From: Holacanthus passer
Taxonomy: Eukaryota; Chordata; Actinopteri; Pomacanthidae
Assembly: GCA_025331565.1 (NCBI GenBank)
Contig: JAFREQ010000037.1
Location: forward strand, 3,027,863 to 3,091,862
Reading direction: 5' to 3'
DNA length: 64,000 nt
Shown here: positions 14,613 through 27,300 of the stretch, one piece after another
Numbering within the stretch: position 1 is the stretch's first letter
How the letters are laid out: each line of letters begins with the position of its first letter
Notes under the pieces: generated by a model
What the model was told of the DNA's origin: nothing
The model's input: only the letters and a program-made list of their open reading frames with translations
Database searches by the model: none
Position numbers and translations under genes: made by a program

Positions 14613-15074
14613 CACATACACTTGCACACACACAGATAAATACAGTACAAACCAGTACAAACAGATTCAATAAGATACATGCATGCACAACAACAGAGGC
14701 AGATGTGTAACTCCTCCCATTCGTGAGTCTTTAGTCACACATGAAAGCTCATCTACCACACCCCCCACTCTCTCTTTTTGCCTCACACACACACTGCAGA
14801 ACATCGCCCACTCAACACACCCACTCTCAACTCTCAGTCCTGCCAGAACACAACCACATAGAATTACATCTTTGACTGGAACATGCTTGCTGACATGCTG
14901 TAAGACACTACTATACATGCCTTAGTACAACAGAACTATTCCTTTTCCTCCATCCACATCCCACCATTCTCGTTTCTGTATTAAATCCCAGGCACCATCT
15001 CTACTCTGTGAATCTCTCAGTCACGACTCACACTGCAGAAAACAAGCACGCGTGGGTATTCTCTCACTCACTCA

Positions 15075-15129
<55 letters not shown>

Positions 15130-18100
15130 CACTGCTGCTCCTGAAGTGCAGTATCCTTCTGCATCAGTGGCCAATTTGTGAACAGAAGCTTATTCACGGC
15201 CGTCTGAGAAAGATAGCATCAGAGAGCCCTTGAGACAAAGAGACGACTGACGACTCTCCTTTGAGTGTCTCTTAAAGGACCAAACAGACCTACAGTGCTG
15301 ATTAATGAATGATCAAATAAAGCAACTACCACGGATGATGCATACACAAAGAGTGAAGATACTGTCTGCATGAAACGAAACATCCATCATTCACAGATAA
15401 ATGATAAAAAAATAGCCTGATGTGTTTGTCACTGTTGTCACTACTGCACAAGACAAGGGCTCCTATCTTTAACAACAATGCATGAATTCAGAACAAACGT
15501 AACACAGATTTAAATTGATAATCTCACAGGACTCTGATAAGCAACACAATTAAGTGTTCTTATCTTCTAGCTCCCCCTGCTGGGTGTAAGTGGTAAAAGC
15601 AACAAAACTTTATTGTTTATTTAATAAAATATTTTAGGGAAAGTCTACAATACTTAAAAAGCCTAATGTCACCACTGTTGTCAGCATTATATATTCACTT
15701 TTACTTTTTTCACTCTGCCTTCAAAATAACGAGATGATTCACAGGGAGAAGGACAGAAGTTTGAAAACAATTTCAGAAGTGATTTCAGTTTTCTCATAAT
15801 AATGTGTAGAAAGTCAATTAAAACCAGATCAGAACAATGGCAGCAATGTTTTGTATGTATTAATATGAGAGAAGCGGGAAGTGTCTTGTACTCTGCTGCT
15901 CTCTGCTGGTCTGATTTAGTATTTCATATCTGTACTAGCACATTCATTGTCAATGAAATAACCGTGAATTAAAACGATGTGGCTGTTAATTTCACTGATT
16001 AAGGGACAAAGTACAGTGAGGCGTCTGGTAATGAAATTCCCCGAGGCACATATCTTGGATCTCTGTTATTAATTAGAATGACTAATCCTGACCTCAAAAC
16101 CCAGTCGAATATGACCTCAGATCAGTGCGTAGGCTGACAGGTTGACCCACCTGTATTACTTAGTGGAGGATTTCACGGAGCGGTTTCACTGATTTCTTGA
16201 CATGTTATTAGCGGAACTACAGATGAGGTCTCAGCAAACATGAACAGGATTATTCAAGAAGCGGATTTTGGAGCGTTTCCATGATTAATAGGCTGTGAGC
16301 TGACCTGTTTCCTCAGGCCATCCTGCTGCCTGTTAGTTACAGTAATAACCATCATCTCAACATGTTGAGGAGAGGCTGTACATGGAGACTTTCATTGAAT
16401 AGGTGAATACCATCAGACTTGAGGGAATTCTGCTAAAGCCGATTACAATGTCTTATAGCAAATGTTTGTCTTTGTCCATGTATGCAGGAAAGAATAAGGG
16501 GGAGACAAAACATTTAAAACAAGGAATATAAAGGGAGATCAAGAGGGTTCACTCTTATTAACTCAGTGATTCTCAACCTGGGGAATAGCACCAACAGGGC
16601 TGGTATCAATAAAAAGTCTAAGAATGGTCCCAAAATTTGACCTATGAGTCAAAATATTCTTGAGTTATTGAGAAGATTTATATAATGTGTGAAATTTTGA
16701 TTGCAGTCAAGCTGAATCCATCAAGTCTTGACCTTTTCGTGTCTCTGATGACCTCTGATGACCTCTGATGGCCTCTCTTAAATAACTTGGGAGCTGACCG
16801 CTTAGGAACATTTATATGCAATAAATGTCCTTTCCAGGATGCCCCTTTCATACCCAATCATGATACTATCACCTGTTACCAATGAACCTGTTTACCTGTG
16901 GACTGATCCAAACAGGTGTTTTTGTTGCTCCTGATCCAACTTGTTTGAAACATGTTGCTGCTATCAAATTCAGAATACACAGATACTTACAAAAATCAAT
17001 GAAGTTGATGAGGTCAAACATTAAATATATTGTCTTTGTACTGTTTTCAATTGAGTAGATTATTATCAATTATCAAGTTGTCACATTCTGTTTTATTTCA
17101 CACAGTGTCCCAACTTTTTTGGAATAAGGGTTGTATTCAAATAGAAGAATCTGAAAACAGAAAATCAGTCTATGATTGAACTACTCACAGAACTCATTAG
17201 GAGTCATAGCACACATTGTATTATTTTAAGTTGTCAGACGCAAAAACCGTTGGGACTGACTTTATATCTCAGTAGCATATTTCTCTCTGTAATAGTTTGT
17301 ATAGCATTGGTTAAAGTATTGTGTGTATGTGTGTTTATGTGTATCAGACTGCTGAAGGCAGAATGTGGAGCCCTTTTCTCCAGCTGGGGAGTATTTGTGA
17401 CTATGTTTTCATACCCTGATGTGATGCCTACTACCCCCAAAGCTCCCCAGCCAGCAGCTCAGACCAGTGTGACCCAGTCACCTTTGACCTCATCTGGGTA
17501 GAGCCTCAACTACAAGCTCCAGGATCCATGAGTCACACAGGGTATAACGCATTGAAGGAGGGATGATTTCCAGCAAAATGGATTAGTGGTGGAAGCATAA
17601 TGAAATACAAACATACAGTCGGACCAAATCCCCGACCTTAAGCATATTAGTGCAGTAAAGCCTGGACACCCTCATTTTTTCCCATCCCTCTAAGCACTGG
17701 CATATTTTTGATTCCGAAACATTGCCAGCAGAAATGTCCAGAAAATAATATAAGCAGAAGAAGATAATTTGCAGAATAAATAAACTGCAGTACTGTACTC
17801 TTTGCCAGTGCGATCAATTATGTGATCTAAATGGTTTTCGGCATGGTCTTTTCTTTTCAAGGAGTTTCCAAGGCAGTCTGTCACTGCCAAGGAAACTTTC
17901 TGATGTAACAGAGGAGAGAGGAGAGGAGACAGAGAGCAAGAAGAAGATCAATTAGATGTCCCTCAGTTATCTTCTTGTCAACTCTGGGACAGAAAAACAG
18001 ACAGCTGCCCGCTATAGATTAATTACACAGCAGTGCTCATTAATCTGAGCCCCGTCAGCCAGTTAAAGGCTCCATCGGTACCAGATCTGTACGTCCTGCT

Positions 18101-18265
18101 CGATCGGTACTGCACATGTGCATAGGTCAGGTGCTAACACCTGACCGAAGGGTTCTTCTAACCCTAACCATTCCTCGACCAATCACGTTGTAGGGCCTCA
18201 TGTTTGCACATGCGCAGTACCAATCGGGCAGGATGTACTGATCGGGTAGCAACAGGCCCCTATGA

Positions 18266-18304
<39 letters not shown>

Positions 18305-21300
18305 TTCATCCTGTATCTTACATTTGTCAAGGTCACCTTCAAATAGCCTTGCCAACTTTCTCACTATCAGTGTCACATTACCCTTTTGTCTGGTGATCAG
18401 CACATGATCTGCTACTGTTGTTGTATTAGATCTAGGATCTGTATAAGAGTGCTGTCGGATTACTACAGAGTACAGTAGCCAGTAAACCAGTTTAACCCAA
18501 TATACGGGATGTCCCTGCTAATACGGGTCAGTTGGCAAACCTACAATCAAAAGACAGATTGAAGGAATATTATGTTATGAATGTAAATGAGTTTACTTTA
18601 ATACAGTATCATTACGTGTGTGATAAAATAGCAAATACTAAACCTGCTAAACATCAGCATGTTAGCAGTTATCATGTTAGATAAATGAAAGCGTTAGCTA
18701 ATATTTCTATTTCTACAGCATGGATATTCTCATCTTCTGGCATGTTATGATGTACAGCAAATGTTAATTAAATATATATATAGCATTCAATATTTATGTT
18801 CCACAGTCATTCTCATTAAAAAATCAAGTCATGTCCAGATTATACCAAAATTACAAGTAAGTAATTTTGTGATATATTTGCAACTATGAGAAAAGTGTTA
18901 TCTATTTTATTAAACTGTATTTTTTTGTAAGGACATTATTATCCTTGTACATATCTGACTGAATGAAAATGATTTGTTGGGTTTTCTAGTCTGGTACAGC
19001 CAATCAACCTAGATCTAACAATAGCACTAATGAGGCTAATGTCAAAATAAAAATGATGCTCATTTCCATGAGGAAAAGGGAAGCGTGTGATTTGCAGAAC
19101 ACTGAGCTGGGAGTTGTAGTTTACCATCTGGCCACACGAGGATACTGCAGGGCCAGTCATTAATTTTAAGAGACACTAGTTCGTCCACAGTGATGAGGCT
19201 GATTTTCAAATGCTGTGGCTCACTTCAATAGGATGCAAATATCCACATTAGAGTCATGAAGAGCCAAAAAAGCCCATTTATACTCAGTCCACAGGGCACA
19301 AAGTATTAATGTGTTCAAGAAGATCAGGATTTTGAGCAGTCAGCCTACAGTTTCTCATCCAGACATTGGAAATCACTTCCAATTCATTACAAACTTGCAG
19401 CTTTTTAAGTATGACACATCAGTCATCTCAAATCAGTTTTTCCTGCAACAATCCTTCCCTATTTAAAATTCACAGCCTAAATGTCCTTCCAAAAAAACCC
19501 ACATTCAGACACTGAAGGATGGTTGTTAGCCAGGACATTTTGAGCTGCCCTGGCGAAGTACGGCGCACGCTGCTGAAAGCCAAAATTCCCCCGCTGACTG
19601 TGTCTCCGAAGCCTCCGTGAGAGGTGATTTGCCGAGTGTGACTGTGAATGGCAGCCGCGAGAGGAGACAAAGTAAGAAAGCAAAGGAGGAGGAGGAGAGT
19701 GGAGGAAGGAATGAGAGGGGTCTAAATCAATGCCATCCACTTCAGCTCAGTGCCAAGAAAGACAGATGCTCTCTCTGTCTGTTTGTGTGTGCATGAGGGT
19801 GCATGCCTGCGCAGACTCACATCAATCAGGAGTTGTTTTCCTTCAAGTCTATTTCTGCTGTGACCAATTTAATCCTCGATCAATGTAAGACAGAATGTAA
19901 TACATACTGAGTCAAATTCAAATTAAACTTGAAATTAAACGCATATCGATCACAGCGTCCAACTTTCTTTTCTGTCCATTAAGAAGTTGAATGAATGCCA
20001 CAGTCATTGTGCATGACAGGCCAGAGTGCAAATGCAGTTTGGCAGATTTGGAGCAAAGAAATCCTCTACTGTATATCTGTATTTGTATGTATATGATGGA
20101 GGAGACCCTCGTTGCAAAATCAGCATTAGAAACACTGTCTCATTTCATGTTCTTTCAAAATGTCCATCAAATGAAAAAAAAAATGTGGCAGGCTTTTGGG
20201 TTACGACAACTTGTAACGAGGGGACGTGTTAGAGATTCTGGACCTATTCCACATCTAAGCACTTGTCTAGACCTCATTCATTCTCAGTCTGGACAGTTCA
20301 CTGCCTTGGAGCTCACCCAATATCATTAATAGGCCTACACACTGCAATAAAATGCCTCCTCAAATTAGCAACTCTCTGCGTGCACATGTCAGAACCATAA
20401 TAGTCCGCTTCCCTATTCAATAAAGACACAGGTTTGCATTTCTGCCCCTGAAGCAAGGACTGGGTGACCCTGTTAAATCAGAAACACTATCTCTCTGAGC
20501 TCCGTTTCCATATGTACACGTACAGCAAACCCAGCAAAGCTACAAAAATAACTCTGCTGTGCGGCGCTTTGAGCACAAACCTGCCCTCTCTCTGGAAACA
20601 TGAGAAAACAAACCTGCATTCTGTACAGTTATAATTCATGGTGTGTCACAGTTTAGTGTGAAAATAGAAACAGGTTTAAAACACAGTCAAACATGTGACC
20701 CTTTAAACACATAATCTCTGTAATATCAGCACAGAACAAATGCTAAATGGAACAGCTACTATTTTACCTGCACCATCACTACTTTGTCTGATATGTTTTC
20801 ACTAAGTGCTGGAAGCTGCTGCCAGTGAGAGCTGAGACCTGTTGCACAGACAAATCTGCATAGCCAGCATACCAGCATGCAGTCTTGGCTCACCAGAAGC
20901 AGAAAGAGTCGAACACAAACCCACCTGTAACTGTTTATGAATCGTCTGGGCCTGGGGTTTAAAAACCGCCGCCTCCTCAATCTTCACCGCTCCTGCCACC
21001 ACCTGCCTCTGCTCTGGCCTCAGCTGCCTCAGCTTCCCTGCATCTCGCCGCCCCTCGGCCCTCCTGCTCCCTCCGGCCCCGATCTCCGCCGCTCCTCGCC
21101 CCCCCGCCATAACAAGTCCCTCCAGCCGGCTACAGCTGGATACAGCCCGGATCGACTGGAGGTCTGGCCCTCTGCACCGACAGCAACTACCCTCCTGGGA
21201 GACCCAATGATCGAGTTTCCTCCTCCGTCACCTGCCAAAGAGCTGGTGGGGGACGGTGGGAGGCTGTGCTCTGCTATCACTGACCCACTGACATTTACAG

Positions 21301-24300
21301 TAGTGTTGTACCAGTTATCACCCTGCGTGTCATGCCCATTGTCACGTGCCTTTCACTCTCACTGTGCCAGTCCAGTCCTTTGTCACACACACACTGTGAC
21401 AGACAAGCTATTTCTTCTGTCCACGTTTGACCCGGACTAAACGTTCAATGTCAATATATGAAGATTCAGTGTCATTTAAGTCAGTGAAATATAGTTTTTG
21501 TGGTTGAACTAAAGTAAAGAAGACTTTGTTTCATGTTATCTGACACCAATACTGCAACACTAAAAAGTGCAGTAGTGTTCTAAAACAAAACCAAAATTAA
21601 CTAATCAGCCCAAAACACTGTTTAAACAGCTACTAGCAATGTTCTGTACAAATGTGGGTGCATTTTGTTGCATTATTTCCTCTTCCAATGTGATGTAAGG
21701 ATGAGATATTTTCAGTGTAGCTATAATGGGTTTGACAGCGCAGAGATGTTCAGCTACCTAAAATATCAGCGAGCTCTCTCCACCTACACTACCTACAGTA
21801 CATGTAACCCACAGCTGAATGCAAGAAGTTTAGGCATGTACTCTGGAGGCTGTCAGCAGGCATTTTGGGAAAGACAGGGCAGGCGGGAGGGAAGGAGGCA
21901 CATCAAAATGTAAAGTACATCTTCATTGCATAATAACTCCTGGAATGCAGTGCTCATCAAGAATTGATATACTGTATCTGAAAATGTGTCTATCCAAGAG
22001 TGGATTTTACCTCTAAGTCTTTATTACGGAAAATATCATTAGGCACAGATATGATGCATATGCATTGGCCTCCACTGGCTTGGTAAATGTTAGCTCTAAT
22101 GCAAACCGCCCTGCATGTCGTACTCTCACTCGCCACATGGTTCCCTTCCTGCAGCCCCTGCAGCACGAACATCAAACAACATCCTGACTAAAACACCAAT
22201 TTATCCCTAAGTACCAACATCATCCATAATGCCATCTTCCCCGATCTCCATTAAAAGTCAGAAAACTTTGAATATGTAATCTAAATGCACACAGGTAGCT
22301 TTAGTTTGTCTGTATTCAACCCCATATGCCTCATTCAGTTACAGCTGCCTTCAAATGTCTCCATTCCTCAGTGTCTTTGCTTGATTCATTTGTGGAAAAC
22401 CTGGCCTGAGACTGAAATTGATATCATGAAGTCTTACTCAAAGTGTCATACCACACATAATTCAAGCTGAAAAAGGACTACCTTACAAGGCACTCAAATG
22501 TCCGTTTTATTTTCAGAATATACTGTAAGCAGTCAGTGCTGTATTTGATGTCAGAGACAGAAGGAATAATAAGAGGAATTCAGATATCAAGAGACAGATA
22601 CAAGGGGGGATTTGATGTTCATCCAGGAGAAGAGCAGGTTATTTGAAGAAGACAGGGGGTATTAAAGAGAAATATCCACCTTAAAACATGATGCGCATAT
22701 ATTATTCCTCTGATCCTTCCAGGTTCTTATTATCTGTGAACGTGAACATCTCACTTTTACTGCTAGTGTAGAATTAAGAGGAATCAGCTTGAAGTTGGTT
22801 TTAGGAATCATGATGGGTCAGTCTATGAAATCTTTGTAAGGTATTTTTTTTCTTTCTTTCTGTCCATGTCTCGAGGGTTGTTTGACAACCCCTGGATCAA
22901 GACAAAGAACATAAATTACTTTCAAATAAACCTGTATTGGAGTTAAAGTTAACATTCCTCATGTAGCTTTTTTTTTTACTCTTTCTGCAGCATGTGTTCG
23001 GGTGGTTTTTGCTATATCTTCATTGGCAACTACTACATACCATATATTTACTCAGTATATCACTGTCTTTCTGTCCGAGTTGGCAAAGTCTGTCATTGGC
23101 TGCCATTGTCCTGACTATGTGTGAAAGATACAAACTTTACTGCTCTTGTTTAATAGTCGCATTTTAACAAGTCTGTTAATTCACTCCAGGTTTTTATGGC
23201 TTTGACCCATTATCTATCTTCTAAAAGCCCAAATATAAAGTAATGCAAATGGCACAAGCAGAGTAAAGATATACCCTGTTAATTGAGGTCAACTGAGGCA
23301 GGAAGTAGAGTAACCAGACAACTACTGACAGAAGAATCTGCTCCAACCAAACTTCTTTGCTTTCAATGTGTCTCCTTTCCAACAGCAGCCATACTGTTTC
23401 TCATTTACAAGAACCCAGACATCTAATATTGGCCCACGGTTGAGGAAACATGAGAAAACAGAAACAAGGAGATAGCATTAGCAGGCCCAAGCACTCACAC
23501 GCACAAACACATACAGGCATGCCAACACACACCATGCTGCCCATCTACACACACACACCACCACGGCAAATTACCTCCTCGGCTCTATAGGAGTCAGCAA
23601 TTTGTGGGTGTCAAAGTCAAGGTGCAACATGAGACTGCCATTAATAATAGCAACGGCACAGCCCTTGCTAGCGCTAATGAATGCAACACATTAACACACA
23701 TGTAACCTCGCGTCACACAACATCCCACCCACACACAAACGCACATGTTTGAAGCATCTACATTAACACCAAAACAAGGAACGCAACATAAAAGTGAAGA
23801 CATTTTGCACAAGGGTAGTTATAGTGCACTTACTCATGCACCACCACACACACACACTTCAAATTGTCAGACTGCAGAAGCTTTAACAGCACACTGTTTA
23901 AAACATGGAAATGCTGTTAGGGCATGGTGTTAGTCTATACTTCAGGATTAGCATGTGTGCAGAGGGCTGGTGGTTGGGGGGGGGTGAGAGCCAAGGCTTT
24001 AAGCAATACTAATGCTCAGCTGAGATGAGCGGTCTGACAACAAGGCTACAAGCCTTGTGAATAAACGATGAGCGCACAAGCCAGAGGGCAGAGGTAGTGG
24101 TTATTTCAGCATGATGACCGCACCGACCTCTCTAACTGCTCTATGTCCATGTACTCACACACACACACAAAATATATATACACACACACAGAGACGGGCA
24201 AACACACACCATTTTGACCTTTTACTGTACTCTGTCCCTTTGTACTGTTTGGTGAAGACAGCACTAGAGGTCTGCCAGAGTCGAGACTGCTTCATCCATG

Positions 24301-27300
24301 CCCTCCTCGTGTGTGCACAAACACACACACACACACACACACAGAGCTAGACAGAGCTGGGGGAGTCTGCCAAGCAGAGGAAACCTTGTGTCAATCAAGT
24401 GTCAGGGCAACCAGGGGAGAAGTATATCAGTCCATGGGTGAGACACTATAAATAACCCAGCTCACCTTTGGAGTCAGGGTCGCACACAGAGACATACAGA
24501 CACACAGACACACACCCTCTTATTTTAATGGCAAAAAAAAAATTTAAAAAGTTTGGACTGAAGGCAAGGCCTGGATTGTGTCGTGAGGGTCACTCAACTA
24601 AAGCAAACAACAGGACTTCCTTCATTTGCTTCTTCAGACCAGCACACTCATACACAGATTTGTTAGTATGTATTCTTTGCATGCACACTCTGAGTGAGAG
24701 CAACACATAATCCTTTGAGGTTGACGTTGAAGTGACCCTGACTTCTAGATAACATCAAACTACTTTGCACAGTGGTCTGCGATCAGCTTTTTTTATTTGT
24801 CTAAAATACTTAAAGTAGAGCACCATTCAGACGGGATTTTCTTCCTCGAGAGAAGACTGGGTGAGTACATTTACATGTGCTGATCAGAGATTTTAGTCTG
24901 GAGATCATATATCTGTGACGTCCATTGCTGTTCCAGTAGTAGTTACTGTCCTAAATAAATTCTATTTTTCAGCTAAACTGTTGCTCCCCCTTTGTTTATA
25001 AGTTCGTACACTTGAAGACCTTTGTTTCCTGTTATCAGGTTCCATCACAGTCACTTTCCCTTTTAAATATCCTTGTCCATTATAAACTCCCTCCTGAAAT
25101 TTGGCACTGGCTCAGAAGCTGTCCGGAGCACTGACTTTGTTACTGAGGAGCATGACAAATATTTTATCATCCACCTCCTCGATTATTAGTTCTTTTAGTG
25201 CTGAGCTATAAAATGATGTGACAGATATGGGCCTGTCCTGTTGAAGCCTGTTAATTAAAAACTGTTGGCAAGCACCTTGTAACTTTCTCAAGTGCCCATA
25301 ACCTGCCAAAACAGCTGGAGAAAACTGAGCACAGACTTCAAGATGAACTTGCAAAAAAAAAATCTGTATTTTATTCTTATAAATAAATGTAATTGATTCC
25401 AGACCTTTATAAATTTATAGATGCTCATTTGCAAAAATTGAAATGTACAGACTGCAAACCATCCAAGCCAAATAATGCTCTTACAACTGAGAGAGTACAT
25501 CCTGTTAGATATATTTGATTGATAATTACAGAGAGGAGAGGAGAGGAGAGGAGAGGAGAGGAGAGGAAGTTTGCTTTAGCCCGACTAGGCTGGTTTGGGT
25601 CAGATCAAGAGGTGAATTGTAGAAAGGGTTCTCCTAACACATGCAAACCCTTTACAACCTGATTCCAAAAAAGTTGGGTAGCTGTGTAAAACATAAAACA
25701 GAATGTGACAATTTACTAATCCTTTTTGACATATATCAATTCAAAACAGTTCAAAGACTATATATTTAATGTTTGACCTCATCAACTTCATTGATTTTTG
25801 TAAATATCTGCTTATTCTGAATTTGATGCAGCAGCATGTTTCAAACAAGTTGGGATAGGAGCAAAAAAGACTGTGAAAGTTGTGGACTGATCCAAAAACA
25901 CCTGTTTGGATCATTCCACAGGTAAACAGGTTCATTGGTAACAGGTGATAGTATCATGATTGGGTATGAAAGGTTCATCCTGGAAAGACTCAGTCGTTCA
26001 CAAGCAAGGATGGGGCAAAGTTTATCACTTTGTCAAACAGATGACTGTATAAAGGATATTACTACATGGGCTCAGGAACACTTCATAAAACCGTTGTCAG
26101 TAAACACAGTTTGTTTGCAAATGATTGCATTCTGCTTTTATTTACACAGCTTCCCAACTCTTTTGGAATCTGTGTTGTAATACCTACTTCCTACAGAGTG
26201 GTGGCCTACAACAGAGCAGAATCAGCTGTTACAGGAACATGCACTACACATCTCAGCACCCATCATCATTATCATCATCATCATCATCATGATTATCATC
26301 ATCATTATCAATGGTGCCTCCATAGCAAGGGGAGAAACAAGGGAACATGCCGCTACAGTTAATCTCGTCATTTGTGGGGAGGCTCATGCGAATGGAGCGA
26401 AAGGAGAGTGGAGATGAGGCCTAAGAAAAGACTTGGCAGAGTAATGTAGTTATGTCATGTGTGGAGTCATTCTCGGTGTTTCTCCCTGCTCCTGCTGACA
26501 CACCACCTCCACCTGAATGCATGGCAGCAGGCAGCGGGAGGAGAGATATGGAAACAAAAGTTGTGACCGTGTGAGAGCGACCAACAAAAAAAAAAAAAGA
26601 AGAAAACAAAAAAAGGGGGGGTCAAAAACAGAAGGGAAGAGGAAGTCATACTTTGGGCAACGGCGTTTCGGATGACCGGACTTTCTTGGGAGATATCTGT
26701 GAAGAGAGCAAGAGAATTATTTTCTTGTTTCCCCCTCTTCAGAGATATCTCCTGTGGCATATTGCTGTTCTCTATTACAGGACTTTTGTGGATGTCTGAT
26801 CATGTATTTTCCTGTCAGCGGGACCTGTAATTGGTTCCTCAGAGACTCATATATAAGTTAGCTTGGTGATTAATGCTCACAATAATGTTTTTAGTCTCAT
26901 TTTTTTCAAATGCAACGAAGTGCTGCAGTGCTTTTTGTCAACTTTCAACATCAAAAAGAAGAAATTTGTTTAAACTGACATGCTTATGGGTTAAGTGTTC
27001 TTTAAATATTATCAAGGTCAGCAAAAATGGTGTAAGCAGGTGTTGTAACACACACAGGAGAGGATCGTAGATTTCAAAGCTGAAGGGCAGTGGGTCACAC
27101 ATGCAGTATGATGGGACCACAGACAGTACAATGGAAGAGAAAAAAAACACCACATTTGTCAAGTGCCCCTGTGAAGACCCATGAGGCCTAATACAACCTC
27201 CAATACCTCCAGTATGCAAGAGAATGGCCGAAAGATACCAATCAATATGTTCTGCTACAACCCAGAGAAAGGTGCACAGAAGTATTAAGGAGCATTTTAT

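Noticed and set aside
16733..16770. Three tandem copies of a TGATGACCTC-type unit
   Set aside because: Too short to be more than a local slippage duplication; it adjoins repeat sequence.
20937..21440. 167-codon plus-strand open frame over the GC-rich island
   Set aside because: It is the antisense reading of the candidate minus-strand exon; Pro/Ser-rich composition follows from GC-rich DNA, and no family is recognised.
25112..25354. 80-codon minus-strand frame with protein-like composition (SFYSSALKELIIEEVDD)
   Set aside because: No family could be named, and a microexon or old retroelement piece cannot be shown. Left as a curiosity.
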